A stretch of DNA of 37,292 nt from an uncultured Bacteroidales bacterium. Its GTDB lineage: Bacteria; Bacteroidota; Bacteroidia; Bacteroidales; Muribaculaceae. A program made the translations under genes and the position numbers. The stretch lies in the NCBI GenBank assembly GCA_947570265.1, contig CANOUR010000016.1, forward strand, positions 1 through 37,292, given 5' to 3'. Positions 22,885 through 31,152 of the stretch are shown here, piece after piece (positions within the stretch are counted from its first letter, which is position 1; the number at the start of each line of letters is the position of its first letter). The notes beneath the pieces are model-generated. The model made no database searches. It was not told where the DNA came from and saw only the letters and a program-made list of their open reading frames with translations.

Positions 22885-23706
22885 TTAACTATCGGATATG
22901 CACACTGTCGGATCTTTGCGCGCCGAGAAAGCGGCATAAAGCACCGGTGCAAATGGAGATGCAAAGGATCGCGCTGAATCAGGGCATGATTTCACACACG
23001 CACAGCATTTAATGCATCGTGCCGGATCTATATTCCGGCAATCGGCAGATATGGCATGTGTAGGACATACATCGACACATATTCCGCAGTTACCGCACAA
23101 CTCCATATCAATCTGTGGCAACAATACCCCTCCAGCGCTTTTCTTTCGCTGTTGATATTCAGCAACAAATGACTTAAACATTGCCAATGATTCGGGAGAT
23201 GACGGCTGATCGCTGATTGTCGTGACGTCAACACGCCTGAGCGCCCCTGATTCCAGCCGGCAGGCGATGTCTTTTCCAAACCTCTCGGCAAAGGCGATAT
23301 CGGCCGCATCTGGGCGTCCGGCGGCGATGGGATGTACGGCAGTGGAATATGAATGTTCACCTATAAATGCACCAACAGCCACAGGCACAAAGCCATGCGC
23401 CTCAGCGAAATCCGACATATCGACCAAAGCGTTCTCAAACGCCCTGTTTCCATAAACAGCGACAAGGACACATTTTGCGCCATTGCCGACCATACCACTC
23501 ATACGTTCGGCTGCTTTCGGCGACATATGTCCGCCATAGACCGGTGCAGCGATTATAACCAAATCGTCGGGATCGAATACAAGGTTACAATCTTCATCCC
23601 GTGTTACATCAATAACCCGGGATGACATGCCTGCGCCCGCGGCCACCGCAGCGGCAATACGCGCGGATGTTCCGGTCGGTGAAAATACCACTTGACTAAG
23701 TTTCAT
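22885..23706 (-). CDS. EFR1-type flavodoxin plus 2[4Fe-4S] ferredoxin protein
   Basis: 273 residues combining a flavodoxin-like domain with a ferredoxin domain. The FMN-phosphate loop is FSPTGTSARIA (8-18), and IIAAPVYGGHMSP (51-63) is the second flavodoxin signature. The C terminus has two complete cluster motifs: Cys204, 207, 210, 214 and Cys231, 234, 237, 241. It should be a cytoplasmic electron carrier or small redox enzyme; the partner is unknown. The frame is open 26 codons upstream, but the flavodoxin fold begins at MKLSQVVFSP, and a TATCTTTG box ends five bases before that ATG. The mRNA would therefore be nearly leaderless. It is divergent from the GH29 gene, with 93 bases between the starts. 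Confidence 0.87.
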   Translation of the reverse strand: MKLSQVVFSPTGTSARIAAAVAAGAGMSSRVIDVTRDEDCNLVFDPDDLVIIAAPVYGGHMSPKAAERMSGMVGNGAKCVLVAVYGNRAFENALVDMSDFAEAHGFVPVAVGAFIGEHSYSTAVHPIAAGRPDAADIAFAERFGKDIACRLESGALRRVDVTTISDQPSSPESLAMFKSFVAEYQQRKKSAGGVLLPQIDMELCGNCGICVDVCPTHAISADCRNIDPARCIKCCACVKSCPDSARSFASPFAPVLYAAFSARKDPTVCISDS

Positions 23707-23711
23707 GTTGA

Positions 23712-23744
23712 CAAAGATACAAAAAGATATACACAACATCCCAA
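23712..23744 (-). promoter_or_regulatory. Promoter of the flavodoxin/ferredoxin gene
   Basis: Minus strand TATCTTTG (23719-23712), a perfect TAnnTTTG, with a possible TTG at 23744-23742, a spacing of 22 that is a little long. The box ends five bases before the ATG at 23706. Confidence 0.6.
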
Positions 23745-23762
23745 GACTCTCAAAAAACAGCA

Positions 23763-23770
23763 TATATTTG
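23763..23770 (+). promoter_or_regulatory. -7 box of the GH29 gene
   Basis: TATATTTG matches TAnnTTTG and lies 29 bases before the ATG at 23800. I see no good TTTG/TTG at the usual distance upstream. Confidence 0.5.
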
Positions 23771-23799
23771 CAATCATCAATCAACGCATAATCCCAATC

Positions 23800-25941
23800 A
23801 TGTACACCACTGTGCTAAAATCGCTGATAGCAGCTTTGGCTTGCATTATAATCGTGAACAAAAATCACGCGCAAAATCCAACGACATATAACTCAATTGA
23901 AATAACCCTTGATGACACTCCCGACGATATAATTGCAAAGGCATCATGCATCGCTCCATCGCAACGGCAACTTGCTGCATTGGAGAACGAATTCATAGCT
24001 TTCATACATTTCGGCCCCAACACTTTCACCCGTCAGGAATGGGGAACCGGAAAAGAAGACCCCGGCATATTCGATTTGCATGAGCTTGACACAGACCAAT
24101 GGGTAGAGGCTCTGAAAAGCGCCGGTATGAAAATGGTCATACTCACCGTTAAACATCATGATGGATTCGTGCTTTGGCAAAGCCGCTACACAGACCATGG
24201 CATAATGTCAACCGGTTTTGAGAACGGGCATGGCGACGTGTTGCGCGAACTGTCACGCTCATGCGGCAAGTATGGCATGAAACTTGGAATATACCTGTCG
24301 CCGGCTGATCTTTACCAGATAGAAAGTCCACAGGGGCTATATGGAAACGGGAGCAGTAAAACGCTCCGTCATATTCCGGGAAAGGTAGATGGCCGACCAT
24401 TCGCCGACAAAAGAGGATTTGATTTCGTCGTTGACGATTACAACGAATATTTTCTCAATCAGCTGTTTGAGTTGCTAACAGAGTACGGCCCGATTCACGA
24501 AGTGTGGTTTGACGGTGCCAATCCAAAGAAGAAGGGTGGACAGACCTATGACTATGATGCATGGAAAACTGTCATCAGATGTCTCGCACCCGATGCGGTG
24601 ATCTTCGAGGGCGGAGACATAAGATGGTGCGGAAACGAATCGGGAGCTACAAGAATCACGGAATTCAATGTGCGCCCCGAGCCATTTCCAGATGAACATG
24701 ACCAATCCGTACCATTTGCCATACGCGGCACGGCCGACCGTGAATCATTGATGAATGCCCGCAGGCTACTATATCGTCAGGCAGAGACAAACACGTCAAT
24801 ACGTGAGGGCTGGTTTTACCGCGATGAAGATCATCAGCGTGTGAGATCGGCCGATGATGTGTTTGATATTTATGAACGCTCCGTTGGCGGCAATTCCACA
24901 TTTCTACTCAATGTTCCACCCAACCGTGATGGACGCCTCTCAGATGAGGATGTGGACGTGCTTCGAGAGGTAGGACGACGCATATCTGACACCTACGGCA
25001 AATGCGCGGCTTTAGGCGCAGACACACCGGAGGCACTTACCGACGGCGACATTCTGACATCGGTTGACATTTCCACTCCGGTGACGGTGGCTCTGTGCAC
25101 ACCGTCACGTATCAACCGCATAGTGCTTCAAGAGGCAATAATGACGCACGGTGAACGCATCGAGGGCATTGTGGCAGAGGTGTTCAGCGCCGGAATGTGG
25201 CACAAAGTGGCCGAAGCCACCAATGTAGGATATAAACGAATACTGCGTTTCCCGGAGATTGAAGCTGCCGACAGCGTACGCATATCAGTGACCGCATCGC
25301 GTGCGACTCCGGCTCTGTCGGCTCTGTCGGCACATTATTACGAAAGCCATCCACCAAGATTGTGTATGAGCCGTGACAGCACCGGGCGTGTCGTCATCGA
25401 TGCCGCCACAGACAATTTCAATTGGAAACCATCGGGTATCAACTCATCGGCTCTTCTTAATGATGGAATGGAGATACACTACACTCTCGACGGCACATCG
25501 CCTACGACAGTGTCGCCATTATACTCCGCTCCATTAATTGCCATTCCGGGGCATATCCGCGCCGTCGCCTACGTTGGAGGCAGACGCGGGCCTGAGCTGC
25601 GCGACATTGTCATGCGCAGCGACACGACTGTCATTGATACCGAACCTCTGACTATAGACCTTGGGGAAATAGTTCCGATAACCGCCATAGCTTATACTCC
25701 CGATCAGGGAAAAGACCAGGGTCAATTCATAACTTCAGCAGTTGTGGAGACCAGCAGCGACGGTATCAATTGGATTGAGACGGCACGTCTGAATCACGGC
25801 AATATTGTGAACGATCCGTCACGTCGCATATGCTATCTCGACAATAGTATCAAGACACGATACGTGAGATTCAATCGATTACGCTGCGTCGCGACTGATA
25901 CGGAGGCTTCGCTCACACCGTCGGAGATCGGTATTTTCTGA
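23800..25941 (+). CDS. Alpha-L-fucosidase, glycoside hydrolase family 29
   Basis: 713 residues with a signal peptide (1-25, ending KNHAQ). The GH29 catalytic domain (about 45-420) shows FIHFGPNTFTRQEWG, AGMKMVILTVKHHDGF, LGIYLSPAD and the nucleophile motif HEVWFDGAN with Asp238. Glu280 in RWCGNESGA is my candidate acid/base. EVWFDGAN suggests the GH29-B group, which prefers alpha-1,3/1,4-linked fucose as in Lewis-type glycans; that is inference. C-terminal parts include a discoidin-like region (about 425-520), a chitobiase-like segment (IHYTLDGTSPT) and a final F5/8 type C-like domain. It lies divergent from the flavodoxin/ferredoxin gene. With the GH95 enzyme nearby, it points to use of mucin or milk-type fucosylated glycans. 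I start at 23800, where the signal peptide begins. Confidence 0.9.
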   Translation: MYTTVLKSLIAALACIIIVNKNHAQNPTTYNSIEITLDDTPDDIIAKASCIAPSQRQLAALENEFIAFIHFGPNTFTRQEWGTGKEDPGIFDLHELDTDQWVEALKSAGMKMVILTVKHHDGFVLWQSRYTDHGIMSTGFENGHGDVLRELSRSCGKYGMKLGIYLSPADLYQIESPQGLYGNGSSKTLRHIPGKVDGRPFADKRGFDFVVDDYNEYFLNQLFELLTEYGPIHEVWFDGANPKKKGGQTYDYDAWKTVIRCLAPDAVIFEGGDIRWCGNESGATRITEFNVRPEPFPDEHDQSVPFAIRGTADRESLMNARRLLYRQAETNTSIREGWFYRDEDHQRVRSADDVFDIYERSVGGNSTFLLNVPPNRDGRLSDEDVDVLREVGRRISDTYGKCAALGADTPEALTDGDILTSVDISTPVTVALCTPSRINRIVLQEAIMTHGERIEGIVAEVFSAGMWHKVAEATNVGYKRILRFPEIEAADSVRISVTASRATPALSALSAHYYESHPPRLCMSRDSTGRVVIDAATDNFNWKPSGINSSALLNDGMEIHYTLDGTSPTTVSPLYSAPLIAIPGHIRAVAYVGGRRGPELRDIVMRSDTTVIDTEPLTIDLGEIVPITAIAYTPDQGKDQGQFITSAVVETSSDGINWIETARLNHGNIVNDPSRRICYLDNSIKTRYVRFNRLRCVATDTEASLTPSEIGIF

Positions 25942-25996
25942 TTGGCTCTCAGTCTTAACACGAGTTAAATCCAAACACACTCTGATAAATAATCGC

Positions 25997-26004
25997 TAAT
26001 TTTG
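25997..26004 (+). promoter_or_regulatory. -7 box of the YitT/YczE-like gene
   Basis: TAATTTTG matches TAnnTTTG, 48 bases before the ATG at 26053. The -33 side is weak. Confidence 0.45.
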
Positions 26005-26052
26005 TATGACCGATCGTGATGAACGGCCAATATAAAATCAGCTCATTTATTT

Positions 26053-26820
26053 ATGGAAAATACAATCTGCGCAGTGAGCCGCAAGGACAGGCTCGTATCG
26101 TTTATATGGCAACACGTTTTGCTGATCATGTCACTTTATGTAATGACACTCGGAGTAGCGCTGTGCGTGCGTTCGGCGTTGGGATGCAGCGTCATATCCA
26201 CCATACCATATGTGATGACACTTGCCGGAGAATCAGCAGCAGTGCCCGCCCTGACTATCGGAGAATATACCTATCTTATGAACGCCGTGTTTGTCATGCT
26301 GCAGATTGCCATACTACGCAGGAAATTCGAGTGGGTCCAGTTGTTCCAACTTGTGATCGGATTCTTTTTCGGGTACCTGCTCGATGTGAATATGGAACTT
26401 ACATCAGTATTCAATTACGGCACATTGGTCAGCAAGATAATCGCGCAACTTGCCGGATGCACTGTTCTGGCCATCGGGATAGCGATGGAGATACGCTGTG
26501 GGTCTGTGACAATGCCGGGCGAGGGTATCACGGTAGCTGTCAGTCGTGTGACCGGCCTCCCATTTCCAAAAGCGAAGATTTATGTCGACACCACACTCGT
26601 AGTGATAGCCGTGGCTCTCAGCTATTGGTTTTTCGGCACATGGATATGGAGTGCCGTGGGGTTTGCGACGCTCTTTGCAATGATATATGTCGGCATGGCC
26701 GTAAAAATGTTCAACCCTCATATGCTGTGGTTTGACAATCTGCTGCACTACCGCCCCGGATTTCGCCGCTACATATATGGTCTGGCGCGGTTCGTATCCG
26801 CTTACCGCAAGACCGAGTAA
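26053..26820 (+). CDS. Multi-pass membrane protein, YitT/YczE (DUF6198) type
   Basis: 255 residues with about five transmembrane helices (IWQHVLLIMSLYVMTLGVAL, near 75-95, near 100-118, CTVLAIGIAMEI and TTLVVIAVALSYWFFG). The motifs ALGCSVISTIPYVM near the first helix and GSVTMPGEGI near the middle are typical of this family of inner-membrane proteins of unknown function. It follows the GH29 gene in the same direction but has its own -7 box. Its last 19 bases overlap the end of the GH95 gene on the other strand. The start at 26053 is the first ATG in frame and fits the short hydrophilic N terminus. Confidence 0.75.
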   Translation: MENTICAVSRKDRLVSFIWQHVLLIMSLYVMTLGVALCVRSALGCSVISTIPYVMTLAGESAAVPALTIGEYTYLMNAVFVMLQIAILRRKFEWVQLFQLVIGFFFGYLLDVNMELTSVFNYGTLVSKIIAQLAGCTVLAIGIAMEIRCGSVTMPGEGITVAVSRVTGLPFPKAKIYVDTTLVVIAVALSYWFFGTWIWSAVGFATLFAMIYVGMAVKMFNPHMLWFDNLLHYRPGFRRYIYGLARFVSAYRKTE

Positions 26821-29201
26821 GGTCTGCCGGGTTCAAGGGTGATCTCCGACGACTCACCATTGCAAAGCAATGTCAGTCTGGTGAGCGTCGGCGACGACAG
26901 CGTCACACGTTGCGCGCGACCGTCGTTCCATTCAATGTCAACCGTGGCTCCACAGCGTGTTCTCAATCCGCTGACACGACCTGATCGCCAAGCAGCCGGC
27001 AATGCCGGCAAAACAGTGACCGAGTCGGGTGTGGACTGCACAAGCATCTCGGCAACGGCAGCGCTCCCACCGAAATTGCCATCGATCTGAAAAGGAGAAT
27101 GAGCATCGAGCATATTGGGATATGTACCTCCCCCACCACGTCTGTCGTCGCCAATATAACCGTCGGGGCTGACATAGCTCAGAAGCGTGCGGTACATTGC
27201 ATATGCTCCCTCGGCATCAGCAAGCCTCGCCAATAGATTTGCACGCCATCCCGCACTCCATCCGGTGGTGTTGCTACCCTTTATCTCAAGTGTGCGGGCA
27301 CATGCCGCAGCAAGATCAGGCGTGGCGCCGGGCGTGATATGGTGACCCGGGTAGAGACCCACAAGATGACTTTGATGGCGATGCTGCGGATCTTGATCTT
27401 CAAAATCATGATACCATTCCATCAGCCGTCCGTCGCTGCCGACACGGTACTTGCGCATGCGACGCAATGCGTCGGCGATCTCTCCACGCATTGCGGTATC
27501 CGTACAGAGCGTTGCCGCCGCTGCTTCTGCCGCCATGAGACATTCACGGATAATAGCGAGATCGGAAGTATTACCATAGCTCACAGATGCGGCCGATCCG
27601 TCGGCCGTTATGAAAAAGTTTTCGGGAGATGTGCCCGGCGAGGTTATCAATTCTCCGTCACGCTCGATCATCCAGCCGAGACAAAATGCCGCTGCATCGC
27701 GCAACACGGGATAATAATCCTCAAGAAAATCCCTGTCGCGACTGAAAAGATAATGTTCCCATATATGTGTAGACAACCAGGCGCCTCCCATGCTCCACAC
27801 AGCCCACGAAGGGCATGACTCCCGCAATCCGACCGGATTTGTGAGCGCCCATATATCGCTGTTGTGTGCCATACACCATCCGCGGTCAACTCCGAAATAG
27901 TTGCGGGCAGTGACACGTCCGGTTTCTGACAGATTGCGCAAAAACTGCAGCAATGGCATGTGCAGTTCTGAAAGGTTTGTGGTCTCAGCCCCCCAATAGT
28001 TTTCCTCAAGATTGATATTGGTCGTATAGTTGGAACTCCATGGAGGTGTGAGGTGCTCATTCCACAAGCCCTGCAGATTGGCCGGGACGAAAGGGGTACG
28101 CGAGCAAGAGATCAACAAATAGCGCCCGAATTGGAAATAAAGAGCCTCAAGTTCGGGATTTGCACGGTTATTGACAGTATAGTCAAGCAGTTGCCTGTCG
28201 GTTGTCATCGTTTTGATTGCGGCATCCGTATCTCCAAGCCACAGGCTCACACGATTGTAAAGACTCATATGGTCAGCCATCTGATCTTCGCCTATCTGTT
28301 CATAGCCCTTTGCAACAGATGCACTGATCCGCGAATCGGCAAGTTCACGACATGGACGTCCGTCAGAGGCAGGATTGCGGTCAAATCCATTGAACGATGT
28401 GACATTTGTGACGTAAACAACGGCGTCACGCACACCTGAAGCCATGAGGCATCCCGAGCTATCATCGGCTATGACCTCTCCGCCACCGCGCACATCAATC
28501 CTCACACGCGTAGCAAACCTTGTGCCACGTTGCGGATCATAGAAATTTTTCTGTTCCGATCCGTTGTAATACACAGGGTATGCAAAATAAGGCCCATAGC
28601 CGTCGACTGACATGACAGCATCTGACACAGATTTTTCATTGGGATGTGGAGTGTCGTAATATATATTGAAGTTTACACCTGTAGGACAATCGGTCGTCAC
28701 TCTCAGGACAATCATCGAATCAGGCGCACTTGCGAAATATTCGCGACGATAGCTGTAGCCTCCGGCAGAATATGATGTGACAGCACGCGCTGTCTCAAGA
28801 TCGAGCGAGCGTGAATAGTCAGTCACAGATATTTGTCCGGGGAATTCAAGCCACAGATTGCCAAGAGGCTGATAGGACTGTGAGAAATGTCCTTCGATCC
28901 GGCGTGCCTCACGGTCGGCAGCTACATAGTCCTCCTTTTCGAGCAGCGCTCTCACTGCTGGAATGGCTTCGGATGCCTGTGGGGAGAATATTGTTGAATC
29001 GGGTTCTCCGCTCCATAGAGTTATATCGTTGAGTGACAATCTATCTCGCTCAACTCCGCCATAAACGGCAGCTCCAATCGTGCCGTTTCCGATCACAATT
29101 GCTTCTTCAAAAAACGAAGCAGGCCGGTCATAGCGCATTACCTGCGCACTGGATATCGATGCAGCAAATATGGCCAAAAGGCTGATGTATCTTCGAATCA
29201 T
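26802..29201 (-). CDS. Glycoside hydrolase family 95 (alpha-L-fucosidase/galactosidase)
   Basis: 799 residues with a signal peptide (1-19, ending ASISSAQ). An N-terminal beta domain opens with YDRPASFFEEAIVIGNGTIG and LNDITLWSGEPD, both typical of GH95. The (alpha/alpha)6 barrel has TNINLEENYWGAE (Asn395 and Asn397), SPGTSPENFF (Glu527, the likely general acid) and FQIDGNFGGSAAVAEML (Asp707), the Asn/Asn/Asp/Glu set described for inverting 1,2-alpha-L-fucosidases. The likely substrate is alpha-1,2-linked fucose on H-antigen-type glycans; some family members prefer L-galactose. The gene has a perfect promoter (TTTG, 20 bases, TATCTTTG) whose box ends five bases before the ATG. Its 3' end overlaps that of the opposite-strand membrane protein gene. 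Confidence 0.92.
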   Translation of the reverse strand: MIRRYISLLAIFAASISSAQVMRYDRPASFFEEAIVIGNGTIGAAVYGGVERDRLSLNDITLWSGEPDSTIFSPQASEAIPAVRALLEKEDYVAADREARRIEGHFSQSYQPLGNLWLEFPGQISVTDYSRSLDLETARAVTSYSAGGYSYRREYFASAPDSMIVLRVTTDCPTGVNFNIYYDTPHPNEKSVSDAVMSVDGYGPYFAYPVYYNGSEQKNFYDPQRGTRFATRVRIDVRGGGEVIADDSSGCLMASGVRDAVVYVTNVTSFNGFDRNPASDGRPCRELADSRISASVAKGYEQIGEDQMADHMSLYNRVSLWLGDTDAAIKTMTTDRQLLDYTVNNRANPELEALYFQFGRYLLISCSRTPFVPANLQGLWNEHLTPPWSSNYTTNINLEENYWGAETTNLSELHMPLLQFLRNLSETGRVTARNYFGVDRGWCMAHNSDIWALTNPVGLRESCPSWAVWSMGGAWLSTHIWEHYLFSRDRDFLEDYYPVLRDAAAFCLGWMIERDGELITSPGTSPENFFITADGSAASVSYGNTSDLAIIRECLMAAEAAAATLCTDTAMRGEIADALRRMRKYRVGSDGRLMEWYHDFEDQDPQHRHQSHLVGLYPGHHITPGATPDLAAACARTLEIKGSNTTGWSAGWRANLLARLADAEGAYAMYRTLLSYVSPDGYIGDDRRGGGGTYPNMLDAHSPFQIDGNFGGSAAVAEMLVQSTPDSVTVLPALPAAWRSGRVSGLRTRCGATVDIEWNDGRAQRVTLSSPTLTRLTLLCNGESSEITLEPGRPYSVLR

Positions 29202-29206
29202 ATGTC

Positions 29207-29238
29207 CAAAGATACGGTTCAGCCATCACATACGCAAA
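29207..29238 (-). promoter_or_regulatory. Promoter of the GH95 gene
   Basis: Minus strand TTTG (29238-29235), 20 bases, TATCTTTG (29214-29207), the ideal consensus. It fills the 41-base gap after the nitroreductase gene. The box is five bases from the ATG at 29201, implying a leader of 0-2 bases. Confidence 0.75.
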
Positions 29239-29242
29239 TTAC

Positions 29243-29995
29243 TCAACTATTCTCGGTGAGAAATCCGTGAGGCCTGACGGCGTGCAGCATGTCATAACCG
29301 CTTCCTTCGTGGTAATATCCTACGATGTGCGACACCCAATCATTATCGGATTTTGTTCCTTCGCGGGTGCGATTGTAATGTGAGACTTTCTCATCATAGT
29401 CCATAAGAGCTTGTGACATATCGCCCGAACCATATACATTGTGATGAATCACCAGATCGACAGGCTGCTTGGGTTTCATGTCAGGCAACTCCCTCGGTAC
29501 ACCGATGGCAAGTCCACAGACAACAGTCACGTTTTCGGGTAACAGCAACAGCTCAGCTACCTGCGCCGGAGCGGCAGTGCGGACATACCCGATCGGGCAC
29601 GTGCCCAATCCTCGGCTCTCGGCTGCCGTCAGAGCACTCATCATAGCCAACGAAGCATCGATCACTCCCACTGTATATCCGTCAACGGTAGCCGGGAAAA
29701 CGCCTACGGGCACATTTTTGGATTTTGCAGCGAGTGTGATCTTACGATAATCGGCACAAAATATCAGGAATCTATTGCATGTCTTTATCTGCTTCTGACC
29801 TGTAAGAGCATAAAGCTTTTCCTTTAACTCCTGATCGGCCACATCTACGACACTGAACTGCTGTCCGTTATAGCTCGTCGGTGTATTGCGGATCGCTTCA
29901 TATATGAAATCGACATCTTCCTGCGGTATCGCATCGCGCGTATAGCGGCGCACACTGCGACGCTCAAGCAAAGTTTGTTCTACTGTCTTTGACAT
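29243..29995 (-). CDS. Nitroreductase family protein (NfsA/FRP-like)
   Basis: 250 residues, an FMN-dependent nitroreductase-fold oxidoreductase using NAD(P)H. The start TLLERRSVRRYTRDAIPQED is the classical family opening (RRSxRxY binds FMN phosphate), followed by NTPTSYNGQQFSVVDV, the middle GLGTCPIGYVR, and the VVCGLAIGVP/KPKQPVDLVIH end seen in NfsA and flavin reductase P. The natural substrate is unknown. It is upstream of the GH95 gene on the same strand, but the latter has its own promoter. I see no convincing promoter match before 29995. Confidence 0.88.
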   Translation of the reverse strand: MSKTVEQTLLERRSVRRYTRDAIPQEDVDFIYEAIRNTPTSYNGQQFSVVDVADQELKEKLYALTGQKQIKTCNRFLIFCADYRKITLAAKSKNVPVGVFPATVDGYTVGVIDASLAMMSALTAAESRGLGTCPIGYVRTAAPAQVAELLLLPENVTVVCGLAIGVPRELPDMKPKQPVDLVIHHNVYGSGDMSQALMDYDEKVSHYNRTREGTKSDNDWVSHIVGYYHEGSGYDMLHAVRPHGFLTENS

Positions 29996-30068
29996 AGATC
30001 TGTCTTATTGTTTTCTCAATATCAACAAGCGTAATCATCACATGGTTCTGTAAATTCACGCATTCATA

Positions 30069-30099
30069 TTGCAAAGACAAAAAAATCGAGTTAATTTTG
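30069..30099 (+). promoter_or_regulatory. Promoter of the galM-DUF2130 pair
   Basis: TTG (30069-30071), 20 bases, TAATTTTG (30092-30099). It gives a leader of about 20 bases before the ATG at 30124 and rules out the in-frame TTG at 30097 as the start. Confidence 0.7.
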
Positions 30100-30123
30100 C
30101 TAATCACAAACATCCCCTATCTC

Positions 30124-31152
30124 ATGATCACACAGACCAGATGCGGAGACATCACATTGCTAACCATAACCAATGCCATTGGTGCGAGTGTCAAATTGTC
30201 GACCCTCGGCGCAGGCATAGTGTCGATCTGCGTTCCTGACCGCAATGGCGATATATCAGACGTAGTCCTCGGATATGATAATCCGGCAGACTATCTCAAC
30301 GATGGCCCTTGTGCCGGAAAAATACCGGGACGATATGCCAACCGCATTGCAAAAGGCAGATTCTCAATTGACGGCGTAAGCTATCAACTTGCGATCAACA
30401 ACGGGCCAAACGCCCTGCACGGCGGCCCAACCGGATTTCAAAACCGTATATGGCGTATCACACATGCCGACGGCAATTCCGTGAAGATGGCCTATACATC
30501 GGCTGATGGCGAGGAAGGTTATCCCGGGCAACTTGATGTGGTGGCAACCTATACATGGACAGACAACTGCACACTTCGTCTTGACATTCAAGCCACAACA
30601 GACCGGCCTACAGTGGTCAATCTCACCAACCACACCTATTTCAATCTTTCGGGTCACGGATCAGGATCAGTGCTCACGCACTTACTACAGTTGAAGGCAT
30701 CGAGTTATCTGCCTACAGATGAGACCCTCATTCCCACTGGTGAACTTGCTGATGTGGCAGGAACCCCAATGGATTTCACAACACCAAAAGCCATTGGCCG
30801 CGACATAAACGCAGATTTTCCGGCTCTGCGCTATGGCAAAGGCTACGACAACTGCTGGGCTATAGACGGAGCTGACGGAACACTGCGTACAGCCGCCGTT
30901 CTTGCCGATATGAAGTCTGGAAGACATCTGACTGTGGCCACTGACCAGCCGGGAGTGCAGATCTATACAGGCAATTGGCTTGACGGCTCACCCGCGGGTA
31001 AGGACAGTGTCGTTTACCACGACTATGATGGTGTGGCCATCGAGTGTCAGGATTTTCCTGACTCGCCCAACCATGCTGATTTCCCATCAACACTGCTGCG
31101 TCCCGACAGCCGTTATGCACGTGCAATAGAATTTCGTTTCACCAATGAGTAA
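30124..31152 (+). CDS. galM: Aldose 1-epimerase (galactose mutarotase)
   Basis: 342 residues, cytoplasmic or periplasmic (no signal peptide seen), interconverting alpha and beta anomers of galactose and related sugars. Conserved GalM residues are visible: YANRIAKGRF (71-80), NALHGG with His99, the catalytic acid His170 in NHTYFNLSG, Asp242 in GYDNCWAID, QIYTGNW and the catalytic base Glu307 in AIECQDFPDSPN. The start at 30124 follows the promoter and the domain start; the open frame before it lies in the promoter. The end overlaps the next gene by eight bases. It fits the sugar-release enzymes upstream by preparing freed hexoses for the Leloir pathway. Confidence 0.92.
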   Translation: MITQTRCGDITLLTITNAIGASVKLSTLGAGIVSICVPDRNGDISDVVLGYDNPADYLNDGPCAGKIPGRYANRIAKGRFSIDGVSYQLAINNGPNALHGGPTGFQNRIWRITHADGNSVKMAYTSADGEEGYPGQLDVVATYTWTDNCTLRLDIQATTDRPTVVNLTNHTYFNLSGHGSGSVLTHLLQLKASSYLPTDETLIPTGELADVAGTPMDFTTPKAIGRDINADFPALRYGKGYDNCWAIDGADGTLRTAAVLADMKSGRHLTVATDQPGVQIYTGNWLDGSPAGKDSVVYHDYDGVAIECQDFPDSPNHADFPSTLLRPDSRYARAIEFRFTNE

